The notes: generated by a model from the letters alone, not told the origin. Counted from the stretch's first letter, positions 9,288 through 18,215 are shown. The stretch is 41,578 nucleotides of DNA from a virus (IMGVR_UViG_3300003886_000017:1-41578); one strand, 5' to 3'. Translations and numbers: made by a program.

Positions 9288-9953
9288 ATGGCAGAAACAT
9301 TCTCAAATTTAATACAGCGATGTGTTAAGCGCCTGGGTATGGTTGTTGGTACAGGTGTGCAAGTTTATGCAGAAGATACTTTAGCTGAAATGTTGCAAGA
9401 GCACTTTGGACAGTTATTTGATGCATATTGGTGGGAAGATTATATGACAACACTTGTTACACCTTTAACAATGCTTGGTGTAACTGCAACGAATATGAGA
9501 ACAACCGAATCTCTTGATCGTTTTACAGATATTCAATATGTCTGGTATAAAAAAATTCATCGTCCACTTGGAAGATTATCTTCTCGCGGTAATATTGCAG
9601 AACTACTTGTTCAAGGTAGACAACCGCAGGGAATATTACCCGTTAATTCAGACAAAGTATTTCAGTTACTTCCTTATGGAACCAGTGGCGAAAATATAAC
9701 AGTACGTTTTAGAGCGAGACCAGCTAAATTTATAGCTGATGATCCTGTTTTGATGGATGATCTTGCACTTATATTTGGCACAGTTTATGACTATCTTGAA
9801 GATGATGGTACTAATGCTGGAGCAACCGAAAAAATGTTGAATATGTACAACACACGTCTTCAACAATTAAAGACTATGCGTAATGAACAGGATATCCCAT
9901 TATTTACAGACAATCTTGGTGTCGTTATGACTGAATGGACATACGTTAGATAA
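9288..9953 (+). CDS. Head-tail adaptor protein, gp4/gp11-like (221 aa)
   Basis: Probable adaptor ring attached below the portal, equivalent in role to P22 gp4 or T7 gp11 (tail tubular protein A). The start follows CGGAGATAATACA. The sequence begins with an amphipathic helical stretch (SNLIQRCVKRLGM), has WWEDY near residue 49, a beta-rich middle, and ends with helices (about 160-205), matching the mainly helical architecture of the family. It lies directly before the large tail-tube/stopper gene with a TAATG overlap, the order seen in P22- and T7-like phages. Role confidence is good; identity to a named family is not proven. Confidence 0.7.
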   Translation: MAETFSNLIQRCVKRLGMVVGTGVQVYAEDTLAEMLQEHFGQLFDAYWWEDYMTTLVTPLTMLGVTATNMRTTESLDRFTDIQYVWYKKIHRPLGRLSSRGNIAELLVQGRQPQGILPVNSDKVFQLLPYGTSGENITVRFRARPAKFIADDPVLMDDLALIFGTVYDYLEDDGTNAGATEKMLNMYNTRLQQLKTMRNEQDIPLFTDNLGVVMTEWTYVR

Positions 9954-11896
9954 TGTTGCCATTACAACGACCGATTAAAAATCGAAAGAATGAGTTGGAG
10001 ACTACTGTTCTTCGTGAATTTGATGGTGGTTGGAATGTACTTGATAATGACCTTTCACTATCCACAAAATTTAGTAAGATATTAGAAAATGTCAGCCGCA
10101 GGGATGATGGCAGTATGGAGGTGCGTTGGGGAACACGATTATTTGCTGATATAAATACAAGTACAATTGGCAATATAATTGCAATGGAATACTTCCAGAA
10201 TAATATTATTGTAGTTGTGTCTACTGGTGAGTTATTTTATGTAAACTCATCCGGTACAGCTAATGATTTATGGACAGCAACAATAGCAACATGGCAGGGT
10301 GCTGCTGCTTGGGGTGCAACCGACTTTGCAAGTTTTATAGCTTTCAATGGTGAATTAGTTGTATGTAATGGTGTGGATAAACCACTTGTAATTGATTTAA
10401 ACCAAGCTGAACCACAAAATAAGTGTCAATACCTACAGGATTTAGGTGTAGGTTCAAATGCAAACACACCTATTGGGCGGTATGTAACTGTTGCAAATGA
10501 CTATGTTGTTATTGCCGGTGATGTACTAAATCCAGGACGAATTCACATAAGTAACTCTGGTACTAGTGGCACATGGTACGGTGATGCAGCACCAAATGAT
10601 GGTCTTTATGTTGATATTGATCGCAAAGTTAATACTAATACCGGCATAATCAATGGTATATCATTTTACAAAAATCGACTGATAATATTATTTGATGAAA
10701 TTATTGTTGCCGGTAAACTTGGTGCATATAACGCTTCTGGTGCACATGTTCCTACATTTGATGACGTATATTATGCACACGGAGGTATCGCTCATCGAAG
10801 TATTCAACATATCGGTGATGATTTACTTCTTTGTGATAATATTGGCACGCCGTCACTTAAACAAAATACATTTGTAGACACAATATCACCGTATCGTCCC
10901 AGTGAACTAATAGATGATGCTATTCAATCAAATTTAAGTCAATTAACTGTCGGAACAATTACGAAAGATATTTGGGCATTATATAATCAACTTGAACAGC
11001 AGTACATGCTTTTTATTCCCAACCACGAAAATAATGTACAAGTCTTGTCAGAAGATCCATTTGTTGTTGGTGATATAAATAATAATATCATCATTGTGAC
11101 AATGGTTGATCATATTCTTAGCGAAGAAGATCAAATCACTTTTAGCGGTGCAACAGGGTTTAACACTATTACTGCTGGAATGTTAAACACAACGCATAAT
11201 ATTTATACTATCATTGACGATGATACATTTACTATTAATATTACTGGTGTAACGCTTAATCCACTTTTACGAATATATGGTGGTGGATTAGTAGTTTCAG
11301 CTACTGTACCAAGAACGCAAAGCACTGGTTATATCATGAACAAACTTGCTAAGAACAAAACAACCGGTGCTTGGACTAAGCTTGTTGGCTGGAACTTTTC
11401 TAGTGGGTGTAAGAGCCTTCTTGGTCGGTTATTTTTAAGTGAGCAAAGTGGTACAAAGATATACATTTATGGTACGAAACAGGATCGTATTAATCAAGAT
11501 TTTATAGGTGATGTACCTACACCTATTAATTGGATATTTGAGTTTCCATGGACAGCTTTGAAACGTAGGATGAACACAAAAAAGTTTCGTTATATTGGTT
11601 TTGATACGCGTGGTGATGCACGATTTAAAGCTATGATGTTTGTTGATGATATATACAAAGATTCACTTGGGAGACGAATTCCAGATTTAGAAACAGAATT
11701 TCTTGGCGGTGATGCTTATGGCTTTGGGCATGGTACACAATCATATGGTGGTGGACGGCGATCAGATTCAGAACTACTATTTAACTGGACAACAAAGGGT
11801 AAAATAGTTAAACTAAGGCTTGAAGGCACAACAACGAAACCACTTCGGATCATTGCCATAATGTTTGCATTCTTATTTGGTAGTATTCGTCGATGA
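9953..11896 (+). CDS. Tail tube/stopper protein, gp10/gp12-like (647 aa)
   Basis: Large beta-rich protein likely to form the nozzle that retains packaged DNA, equivalent to P22 gp10 or T7 gp12. After a short N-terminus it contains repeated beta-strand blades (about 60-300, for example ILFDEIIVAG and DLLLCDNIG) that suggest a beta-propeller or barrel, an inserted domain (about 360-450, VDHILSEEDQITF and DDTFTINITG) that resembles a small tube-interface beta domain, and a final beta-rich part. Start and adaptor stop overlap as TAATG. Length and position fit well. A tail fibre would be the main alternative. Confidence 0.7.
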   Translation: MLPLQRPIKNRKNELETTVLREFDGGWNVLDNDLSLSTKFSKILENVSRRDDGSMEVRWGTRLFADINTSTIGNIIAMEYFQNNIIVVVSTGELFYVNSSGTANDLWTATIATWQGAAAWGATDFASFIAFNGELVVCNGVDKPLVIDLNQAEPQNKCQYLQDLGVGSNANTPIGRYVTVANDYVVIAGDVLNPGRIHISNSGTSGTWYGDAAPNDGLYVDIDRKVNTNTGIINGISFYKNRLIILFDEIIVAGKLGAYNASGAHVPTFDDVYYAHGGIAHRSIQHIGDDLLLCDNIGTPSLKQNTFVDTISPYRPSELIDDAIQSNLSQLTVGTITKDIWALYNQLEQQYMLFIPNHENNVQVLSEDPFVVGDINNNIIIVTMVDHILSEEDQITFSGATGFNTITAGMLNTTHNIYTIIDDDTFTINITGVTLNPLLRIYGGGLVVSATVPRTQSTGYIMNKLAKNKTTGAWTKLVGWNFSSGCKSLLGRLFLSEQSGTKIYIYGTKQDRINQDFIGDVPTPINWIFEFPWTALKRRMNTKKFRYIGFDTRGDARFKAMMFVDDIYKDSLGRRIPDLETEFLGGDAYGFGHGTQSYGGGRRSDSELLFNWTTKGKIVKLRLEGTTTKPLRIIAIMFAFLFGSIRR

Positions 11897-11928
11897 GATA
11901 ACGTCATAATTTCATTAGGAAAAGTGGT

Positions 11929-13305
11929 ATGGTAAGTCTTGGCCCCCTATTAGGAACAACCCCAAATTTCGGATTCAATCTGGTCAATTTTGACTGGGTA
12001 GCTTGGCATGACTACGACCGAGAGAATTGGACAGTTATTGATGCACTACTTGCTGCATTTATTGGTATTAATAATGTTTCAGGACAATGGGCAAACAATA
12101 CAGCATATTTAGTTGGTCAACGTGTTGTTGACAGCGATGATGGCACAATATGGGAAGTATTAGTAGCACATACATCAGCTGTTGCTGGTACATTCGTAGC
12201 AGATAGAACAGCAAATCCTGGTTTCTGGCAAACAATCTCACCATACACTCCGATCTACAAAGGTATATGGGCAAATAATACTATATATTCTAAATCAGAT
12301 TTTGTAAGTGATCCTAATCGGTATTTTATAGCAAATACAACGCATACATCTAATGCTGCTGGTACAGTTGACAATGATATTGCAAACTGGGATACGCTGA
12401 TTGATTTAACTGCGTGGAGTGCAAACCTAGCAAACACAAATGCACTAGTTAATGCCAACATACTTGATATTGCTACTAATACAGGTAATATTGCAACCAA
12501 CACAGGTAATATAGGTACTAACACTATAAATATTGCTACCAATGTTACTGATATTGCTACTAATGCAACTAATATTGGTGCGATAACCAGTGATTCAGGT
12601 GCTAATGTTATAAGTAAAGCTGTGGATTATGTAATACTGCCTGCTGACTTGGTAGGATATGATTCATTGATTGTATTGGTTGATGCAAGTTTGGCTACAA
12701 GAAATATAACGTACCCAGCCCCAGCAGATTATTTAAATAAAACGATTATTGTTATTGCTGATGCTGATCCAGCAGGAAATAGTGTTATTACAAAGCTGTC
12801 TGGTGGAACTGAACGCCATACTAGTTATGCTAAAGGGGACTTTATAAAGGGTATATCTGATGGGATAAATGATAATCTTCTGGATGAAAAAGTAACTATC
12901 ATAGGCTTTCTTGCAAAAACACTGGATCAGTCATTTGCTGCTGCTACAACTGCTAATGGTTTTGCTACTGATTATTCAGTTGAGAAAAATATCGGCGATT
13001 GGCATGACTCGGTGACAAACCATAGGGTAAACATGGGTTTTAATGTGCGGATTGCATATTGGTATGGCCCATTGAGTGGATTTGCTGAAATTGCCCCAAA
13101 ACCAAACATAACCGGTACACCTAAAATTAATACTGTCGGGAATGATAACCCAGCACCAAACTACTACGAAGAAGATTTGCTATCAACAGATTATATCGTA
13201 CCTGAATTATATAACACTGTTGGGAGCGCGGCGCGTATATTAAAAGGTGATGCTGCAAAAAATGAGTCTACTTTCAACTGGCGCGTTATTGAGAGGCTAA
13301 GATAA
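11929..13305 (+). CDS. Tail fibre/appendage protein with carbohydrate-binding-like repeats and coiled coil (458 aa)
   Basis: Likely trimeric tail appendage. Residues about 40-85 and 100-140 are two related modules beginning IWANNT, with Trp and Tyr spacing like carbohydrate-binding (ChtBD3/CBM5-12-type) modules. Residues about 165-225 are a heptad-like repeat of Asn-Thr-Ile units (IATNTGNIATN), the kind of triple coiled coil common in fibre shafts. A beta-rich C-terminal domain (about 240-458) is probably the tip or a structural cap. It follows the stopper gene by 32 bases with a weak GGAAAAG ribosome site and overlaps the next gene (TAATG). Confidence 0.75.
   Translation: MVSLGPLLGTTPNFGFNLVNFDWVAWHDYDRENWTVIDALLAAFIGINNVSGQWANNTAYLVGQRVVDSDDGTIWEVLVAHTSAVAGTFVADRTANPGFWQTISPYTPIYKGIWANNTIYSKSDFVSDPNRYFIANTTHTSNAAGTVDNDIANWDTLIDLTAWSANLANTNALVNANILDIATNTGNIATNTGNIGTNTINIATNVTDIATNATNIGAITSDSGANVISKAVDYVILPADLVGYDSLIVLVDASLATRNITYPAPADYLNKTIIVIADADPAGNSVITKLSGGTERHTSYAKGDFIKGISDGINDNLLDEKVTIIGFLAKTLDQSFAAATTANGFATDYSVEKNIGDWHDSVTNHRVNMGFNVRIAYWYGPLSGFAEIAPKPNITGTPKINTVGNDNPAPNYYEEDLLSTDYIVPELYNTVGSAARILKGDAAKNESTFNWRVIERLR
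12468..12577 (+). repeat. Imperfect in-frame repeats encoding fibre coiled coil
   Basis: About five imperfect copies of a roughly 21-base unit of the kind ATTGCTACTAATACAGGTAAT, encoding seven-residue units rich in Ile, Ala, Thr and Asn. They form the shaft segment of the fibre gene. Such tracts can lengthen or shorten by slippage or recombination, changing fibre length. Confidence 0.7.
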
Positions 13306-13886
13306 TGAAATATGTAACCTATGATTCAAGTCTTAGTTATCCACAGCCAGCGAAATTCGGGCGCGGTGTTGAACACGAAGATGGAACCCTTACTCCGTCA
13401 CCTGGATTATCATATTTTAGTGTTGATGATACATCACTAACCCTTGGTCTTGATGAACGATTTTATACCGTAACAGCTGTTGATACTTTAACTCCAAAAT
13501 CACAAACTGAAGTTGATGCAATCACAGAGCAGGATACCCTACCAACAGCAAAGACAACAAAACAAACAAGCATAGATACAAATTACCAAGCTGCTGAAGA
13601 TATACCAGTTAGTATTGGTGGTTTCACATTTGATGCGAATACTAAAGCATTAACTGAAGCTATGTCAGTAGTTGTTGCAGTACAGGAAGGTTACATACTT
13701 CCTGGGGGCTTCACATGGATTGATGCAATTGGCGTACCACGCCCAACTAATGCAGCAGGAATAAAAGCTCTGTTTAAAAAGATCAGCATCAAGCATTATC
13801 AAGATGCTCACAATTATGCAAGACTAACAAAACAGGTCAAGGCCGCAACGACACTTGCTCAAGTTGCTGCTGTAGTTGACTGGTAA
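13305..13886 (+). CDS. Tail appendage-associated protein with DUF4376-like C-terminus (193 aa)
   Basis: The N-terminal 90 residues are a variable beta-rich region. Residues about 95-190 match the pattern of DUF4376 domains as I know them: a strand pair PVSIGGFTFDAN, helices around a variable mid-part, and a final helical segment (KHYQDAHNYARLTKQVKAA). Such proteins lie next to tail fibres and are thought to be assembly chaperones or fibre-linked proteins. Start and fibre stop overlap as TAATG. The domain call is moderately sure, the function uncertain. Confidence 0.6.
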   Translation: MKYVTYDSSLSYPQPAKFGRGVEHEDGTLTPSPGLSYFSVDDTSLTLGLDERFYTVTAVDTLTPKSQTEVDAITEQDTLPTAKTTKQTSIDTNYQAAEDIPVSIGGFTFDANTKALTEAMSVVVAVQEGYILPGGFTWIDAIGVPRPTNAAGIKALFKKISIKHYQDAHNYARLTKQVKAATTLAQVAAVVDW

Positions 13887-13909
13887 TTTAATACAACGAG
13901 GATATAAAA

Positions 13910-14410
13910 ATGGCAGCAGGTGTTATTACAATTTATGACAAGTATGTTAAATCTTGTCTCGACGGTGATGCAGCAGGTCTACTTAGTGGTACACCTGTTG
14001 ATCTAAATGCAGATGTAATTAGAATTATTCTTCTTATAAGTACCTGGGTAGCAGATGCAACTGAAACTACCGCACAGGAACATATTGATAATCTTGTGGC
14101 AGCAACAAATGAAGCGACAGTTGGTACAGCTTATACAACGCTCGGCGCAAATACACCATTAACAGGTAAAACTGTAACATCACCTGGTGCTGGATTGCTA
14201 CGATTTGATGCAACGGATCTTGTAATTGCCCAAGATGCTGGTGGTGGATTTACAAATGCCTATTTTATTGTTGGTGCTAAATGGAACGCACTTGATACAA
14301 CTTCACCAATTATTTTTACAGGTGATATGGGTGCAAATAAATCAAATGTTACTGGCACATTAACACTTCAATGGAATGCTAACGGAATATTCCAGTTTAG
14401 CACTGTATAA
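13910..14410 (+). CDS. Conserved phage structural protein in fibre cluster (166 aa)
   Basis: The start follows CGAGGATATAAAA. The sequence has the layout of a common phage protein found beside tail fibres: an opening helix (YDKYVKSCLDGD), a beta-rich body of low charge, a segment GGGFTNAYFIVGAKWN, and the ending TGTLTLQWNANGIFQFS, which resembles the conserved close of that family. Its role is not established; it is presumed to be a virion component on the tail or capsid surface. Family recognition is from memory and should be treated as tentative. Confidence 0.55.
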   Translation: MAAGVITIYDKYVKSCLDGDAAGLLSGTPVDLNADVIRIILLISTWVADATETTAQEHIDNLVAATNEATVGTAYTTLGANTPLTGKTVTSPGAGLLRFDATDLVIAQDAGGGFTNAYFIVGAKWNALDTTSPIIFTGDMGANKSNVTGTLTLQWNANGIFQFSTV

Positions 14411-14424
14411 GTGAGGTATTAAAG

Positions 14425-14874
14425 ATGGCTTTTAGTATTGAAAATCCCACAAATTTAGCGACGCTTAAAAATGAAATTATTAGTGATCCAATAAATATGG
14501 GATACAATGTTGATATTACTCAGGTAGGTATTATTGATAAATTAAATAGTTCTGCATCAAATGTTGGTGGTGAGAATATTAATAAAAATGTGGAGGATAT
14601 TGATATACCAGAAATCTCGGCTGTTATTGACGCAACTGAATATGGAACATTAAACGCATATGATAGACAATGGATACAAATGTTTATTAATCGTCCTATC
14701 AATGAATTAATTACCCCTTATAAAGCAAAACTACTTTCAATTTTTCCTTCTGGTACTACTACAAGAACTGCGATGCTTGCTTTATTACCTAAACCAGCAA
14801 CAAGAGCAGAAATACTTTTTGGTGTTAATACAATTATTACTCGTGATGATTGGATAACAGCGAGGGATTCATAA
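14425..14874 (+). CDS. Conserved phage protein in fibre cluster (149 aa)
   Basis: The start follows GTGAGGTATTAAAG. The sequence resembles a small family common near phage tail-fibre genes: an opening with ISDPINMGY, a middle part about choosing helices (ATEYGTLNAYDRQWIQMF), then LLPKPATRAEILFGVNT. Function is unknown. It is mainly helical and soluble. Its stop overlaps the next start (TAATG), so it belongs to a translationally coupled run of small appendage genes. Confidence 0.55.
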   Translation: MAFSIENPTNLATLKNEIISDPINMGYNVDITQVGIIDKLNSSASNVGGENINKNVEDIDIPEISAVIDATEYGTLNAYDRQWIQMFINRPINELITPYKAKLLSIFPSGTTTRTAMLALLPKPATRAEILFGVNTIITRDDWITARDS

Positions 14875-15314
14875 TGGCTGGAGAAACAATCAATCAACCG
14901 AGTACCTTATGGTATTCAGTGCAAGCAGCTTCTTCTACAGTGGATGGAGTTGTATCTGTCGGTGCAAGAACTGCTATTAATGCATTAGGGCTGAGCGTAA
15001 ATGAACGCAAATATCCTTTGCTTGATTTTAAACTTATTATTTCAGTAGGTACTCCAGTAGTTAATCAAACAGTAGATTTATATCGCAGACCAAAAGCAGA
15101 TGGAACAAACGAGGCTCCGGCAGTAACTGCGACTTATCTACATAAATTTGTCGATAGCTTTGTTCTTAACGCTTTAGCTGGCCCCCAGTATTATTACATT
15201 GATAGCATTCCAAACCCTGATCCAAACGCTACTTATTATCTTGTAAATCAATCAGGGGCGACACTAACAATAGCACTGGCAGTAGCATCGAGAGGTTGGA
15301 ATACCGCAGTCTAA
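14874..15314 (+). CDS. Unknown beta-rich structural protein (146 aa)
   Basis: The start is fixed at 14874 by the TAATG overlap and a GCGAGGG ribosome site; an in-frame start 24 bases earlier lacks support. The product is soluble, beta-rich, with ISVGTPVVNQTVDLYRR and QYYYIDSIPNPDPNATYYLVN typical of jelly-roll-like phage surface proteins. It lies between two small appendage genes and overlaps the next by TAATG. A virion decoration or fibre-linked role is likely, but no family is assigned. Confidence 0.55.
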   Translation: MAGETINQPSTLWYSVQAASSTVDGVVSVGARTAINALGLSVNERKYPLLDFKLIISVGTPVVNQTVDLYRRPKADGTNEAPAVTATYLHKFVDSFVLNALAGPQYYYIDSIPNPDPNATYYLVNQSGATLTIALAVASRGWNTAV

Positions 15315-16027
15315 TGGGCCAGGTAATAGTTGACAATATTGACCTGCTCGAACCGAATCTTCGGATTCCGGGGAAGAAGCCTGTTGGGAATGTAACTGCA
15401 ATAGATGGCTGGTCAGCATGGATGATGGGGGGGCTAAGGTCTCATGGAGTCGGAAAAACTAGCCGAGTATTAACCTCATTTAATTCTACAACTGAAAGGA
15501 ACGATTTAAGATTAAACGGGACAACTAGTTATGCAACGATAGATAATAATGATGATTTTTTTACCAATGAAGCTGGTGGTGACTTTAGTTTTATATTTGA
15601 CTTTATTTCAGGCGGAGCAAATGCAAATTCAACACGGTATATTGGTCTTAAAGATGTATGGTCTGGGACACAAGGCTGGTCACTGGAATCTTCAACGCCG
15701 AATGTTGGAATTTTATTGGCGGGTAGTGCATTTTATACAATACCCATAAATTATGATTCGTCTATCGTAGGTTCCAGACTCATACTTGTCGGAGTTTGGA
15801 GCGGTGGGGTTATGAGTATATATGTAGGTGGGGAGAAGAAAGGGGCAACCTTGTCTACTGCAATTAATGCATCAACTTACAGCTTAACTTTAGGAAGAGA
15901 GGCGGCAGGTTCTGCCAATTTTCTTAATGGAACAATTAAAATGTTTGCATATCGCCATGGGGGCATAAGCGCATCGAAAGCAAAGTTGTTATCGCTTGAT
16001 CCTTATCAGTTCTTAATACCACAATGA
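15314..16027 (+). CDS. LamG/concanavalin-like virion protein (237 aa)
   Basis: Probable carbohydrate-binding appendage. After a 35-residue N-terminus, residues about 55-235 have the pattern of a LamG-like jelly roll: a strand with SYATIDNNDDF, alternating hydrophobic strands (FSFIFDFISGG), the exposed loop with SIYVGGEKKG, and the closing LNGTIKMFAYRHG that is typical of these domains. The start at 15314 is set by the TAATG overlap. The GC content of the first 130 bases is a little higher than the neighbours. A role in host-surface or polysaccharide binding is inferred from the fold. Confidence 0.65.
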   Translation: MGQVIVDNIDLLEPNLRIPGKKPVGNVTAIDGWSAWMMGGLRSHGVGKTSRVLTSFNSTTERNDLRLNGTTSYATIDNNDDFFTNEAGGDFSFIFDFISGGANANSTRYIGLKDVWSGTQGWSLESSTPNVGILLAGSAFYTIPINYDSSIVGSRLILVGVWSGGVMSIYVGGEKKGATLSTAINASTYSLTLGREAAGSANFLNGTIKMFAYRHGGISASKAKLLSLDPYQFLIPQ

Positions 16028-16968
16028 GATCTCCATTTTTACGCTTTATCGGTGCTAAGACTGCAACCGGAACAACGGTTTCATTTCTTAGTAAAACTAT
16101 TACAGTAACTGGACAGGCATTTACATCAAATGATGCAATATCATTTACATTCAATACTAAAACAGTTGCTATAGCTGGCCAAGTATTTACTTCTAACGAT
16201 GCTACATCATTTACATTTAATTCAAAAACGATAGCTATTGCTGGTCAGCTTTTCACAGCGAATATATCAGTAACATTTGGTGGTAAAACCATAACTGTAA
16301 TTGAGCAACCTTTTACGGTAATTGGAGGTGGAAACACTGTTGTATCATTTTTAAGTAAAACTATAGCTGCACAATCTCAGCCATTTACACTCATAGAAAA
16401 TGATTCAATTAATTTTGCAACTAAAATAGTTGCGGTTACTCCTCAAGCATTTATTACAAATGATGCTGATACTGCAACATTTAATAGTAGAACAATTGCC
16501 GTACAAGAGCAGCCATTTACATCTGATGATGCTGTAAATGTTACATTTCTAACTGATACTATTACTGTAAGTGGCCAAGCATTTACCAGCACCATTCCAT
16601 CCAGCATTGCATTTATTACAAAAACTATCGCAGTTGCATCACAACCATTTACAATAAACGATGCTGATTCATTTGGTTTCAATGCAGGCGGAGTTGGTAT
16701 AGCTGGTCAGCCATTTACAACTATATCAGGTAACATAGTAGTATTCAGTGCCAAGACTATTACTATTGCTACACAAGTGATGACAATTGTTGGCACAAAT
16801 GCTAATATTGATTATCTATCAGGAATTGTAACATTAACACCAATACTTATAGGAACACCTAATATTTCTTACCAGCTTAGTGGCGATGTCACCTTAAATG
16901 CTGGAGTAACAAATACACCAATATTAGTAGGTACAATTCGTATATATCCATCAAGCGGAGGCCCATGA
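16024..16968 (+). CDS. Tandem beta-repeat protein (314 aa)
   Basis: Ten to eleven degenerate repeats of about 22 residues fill residues 15-255. Each carries a core like FNSKTIAIAGQLFT, that is, a Lys-Thr-Ile strand, a Gln, then a Pro/Ala-Phe-Thr. The last 55 residues lack the unit and contain paired strands (SGDVTLNAGV). The pattern suggests a solenoid or a chain of small beta hairpins, suited to a fibre or a surface array. No named family is recognised. The start overlaps the LamG gene stop (ATGA), and the stop overlaps the next gene (ATGATG). A spacer or adhesin-like appendage is likely. Confidence 0.6.
   Translation: MRSPFLRFIGAKTATGTTVSFLSKTITVTGQAFTSNDAISFTFNTKTVAIAGQVFTSNDATSFTFNSKTIAIAGQLFTANISVTFGGKTITVIEQPFTVIGGGNTVVSFLSKTIAAQSQPFTLIENDSINFATKIVAVTPQAFITNDADTATFNSRTIAVQEQPFTSDDAVNVTFLTDTITVSGQAFTSTIPSSIAFITKTIAVASQPFTINDADSFGFNAGGVGIAGQPFTTISGNIVVFSAKTITIATQVMTIVGTNANIDYLSGIVTLTPILIGTPNISYQLSGDVTLNAGVTNTPILVGTIRIYPSSGGP
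16075..16795 (+). repeat. Degenerate ~66-base coding repeats
   Basis: The repeats at the DNA level have a unit near 66 bases with a recurrent core around the codons for Lys-Thr-Ile and Phe-Thr (such as AAAACTATTACAGTAACTGG). They have drifted in sequence, which argues for an old expansion rather than a fresh one. Confidence 0.6.
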
Positions 16969-17279
16969 TGCCAACACTTTATCTTACAACAGATAACATT
17001 ATAGAAATTCCTGCACTTACTGATGGAATTACAGGTGCAGCGGTTAATACTGCTACAGTAGATTGCATACTGTATGACCAAGACAACGTAGAAATTACTG
17101 GTCAAGTTTGGCCATTAGTAATGGGATATGTAGCTGCAAGTGCTGGAATATACCGAGCAACACTAAAAGATACACTAGGCTTTATTGCCGGTCAGTTAGT
17201 TAGAGCGGTAGTTACTGCTGATGATGGCCCAGATCGTAAACGTACATGGACGGCAGACTATTATGTCCAACGGGGATGA
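16965..17279 (+). CDS. Small beta-rich structural protein (104 aa)
   Basis: The start is a double ATG after GCGGAGGCCC; either could serve. The product is short, beta-rich and resembles a single Ig-like or minor head/tail domain: DNIIEIPALTDGITGAAV, a strand with VDCILYDQ, and a conserved ending like YYVQRG. It closes the appendage cluster and is followed by the lysis genes. No exact family is recognised. Confidence 0.55.
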   Translation: MMPTLYLTTDNIIEIPALTDGITGAAVNTATVDCILYDQDNVEITGQVWPLVMGYVAASAGIYRATLKDTLGFIAGQLVRAVVTADDGPDRKRTWTADYYVQRG

Positions 17280-17580
17280 TAACGGCATGGGAAAAAATTT
17301 CAGATTTCTCGATGTATTAATGATTATTTCAATTGCACTTGTTGGTTGGAATTTAAAAGAAACTATTGCTATTAAAAACCAACAGGGAGTTAATACATAT
17401 CGCATTGAAACACTTGAAATAGAGCGTGAAAAAGGTGAACGCTTTACTACATTACATGGTGAGTTTCTAAAGAATGATCTAAAATATACAAGACAAATAT
17501 TTAATGATCATATTACACGAACAGAACCACTATTAGCTGCACTTTATAAGTTTATACTACGAAATGAAGCTAAGAAATAA
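17263..17580 (+). CDS. Membrane-anchored small protein, possible holin or inner spanin (105 aa)
   Basis: Starting at ATG 17263 or 17287, the protein has one N-terminal hydrophobic segment (LDVLMIISIALVGW, about residues 15-31 of the longer form), followed by about 70 residues of charged, predicted coiled-coil helix (RIETLEIEREKGERF). This layout, cytoplasmic N-terminus, one membrane pass and periplasmic coiled coil, is that of inner spanins and of some pinholins. It lies directly before the M15-type peptidase and overlaps it, supporting a lysis function. The choice between holin and spanin is open; no outer-spanin lipobox gene was seen nearby. Confidence 0.55.
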   Translation: MSNGDDNGMGKNFRFLDVLMIISIALVGWNLKETIAIKNQQGVNTYRIETLEIEREKGERFTTLHGEFLKNDLKYTRQIFNDHITRTEPLLAALYKFILRNEAKK

Positions 17581-17908
17581 ACAAGTAAACATTGCAGGTC
17601 TTCATGCTGCTTTTTGGCCCAAACTATTTGATGTTGATCGCTATTGGCGTACTGTTGTAGGTTACGAACTAATAATAACATACGGACGTGATGGTGTTCA
17701 TGCAAAAAATAGTGCTCATTACAGGAATGAGGCAATTGATATGCGTACTTGGGAAAGTTTAACTAATTATACTCAATTAACAGGTACACGCAGAACTGTT
17801 TTACATAATGCTGTCAGAAAAATTATGGGTAAAGAGTTTATTGTAATAGATGAAACTGAAGATGAAGGTCACTTTCACATACAACTGAGAAAAAATCATG
17901 GCGCATAA
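17564..17908 (+). CDS. M15-type peptidase, probable endolysin (114 aa)
   Basis: Probable cell-wall peptidase, D-Ala-D-Ala carboxypeptidase or L-Ala-D-Glu endopeptidase type, that cuts peptidoglycan at lysis. Zinc ligands of the M15/VanY group are visible: SAHYRNEAID gives His52 and Asp59, and GHFHIQL gives His103/His105, with an acidic patch DETED just before for the catalytic residue. Length (114 aa) is that of a bare catalytic domain. There is no signal peptide, so a holin would be needed for access. It overlaps both neighbours in the lysis cassette. This is the only clear murein hydrolase of the window. Confidence 0.8.
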   Translation: MKLRNKQVNIAGLHAAFWPKLFDVDRYWRTVVGYELIITYGRDGVHAKNSAHYRNEAIDMRTWESLTNYTQLTGTRRTVLHNAVRKIMGKEFIVIDETEDEGHFHIQLRKNHGA

Positions 17909-18128
17909 ACATCCTAACTACTTATGGCGTATATTTATTGCACTTGATCAACTTGCTAATACCATTCTCGGCGGTGATGAAGATGAAACTATATCATCAC
18001 GTATAGGCAAAATTGTTGAGGGTAGAAACAACTGCTGGATATGTAGGATTATTTGCAACCTATTAAATAAAATTGACCAAAATCACTGTAAAGAGGCTAT
18101 TGAGCCTGATGAGGGACTGGACAGATGA
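17898..18128 (+). CDS. Lysis-cassette-associated small protein (76 aa)
   Basis: The sequence resembles a short protein often found directly after phage endolysin genes: an N-terminal helix RIFIALDQLANTILGGDEDETISSR split by conserved Gly and Asp, and a second half NCWICRIICNLLNKI with several Cys and a final DQNHC. In databases such proteins often carry unrelated labels; no function is established that I know of. The hydrophobic helix could be membrane-associated. It overlaps the peptidase stop by 11 bases. The family match is from memory. Confidence 0.6.
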   Translation: MAHKHPNYLWRIFIALDQLANTILGGDEDETISSRIGKIVEGRNNCWICRIICNLLNKIDQNHCKEAIEPDEGLDR

Positions 18129-18215
18129 CCCATAATATAGTAATATTTTATAGGCAAGACTCCGCATCTGACCCTGATAAGGCGTATTTTTTACTTGATA
18201 ATAGAGGTACTTATC

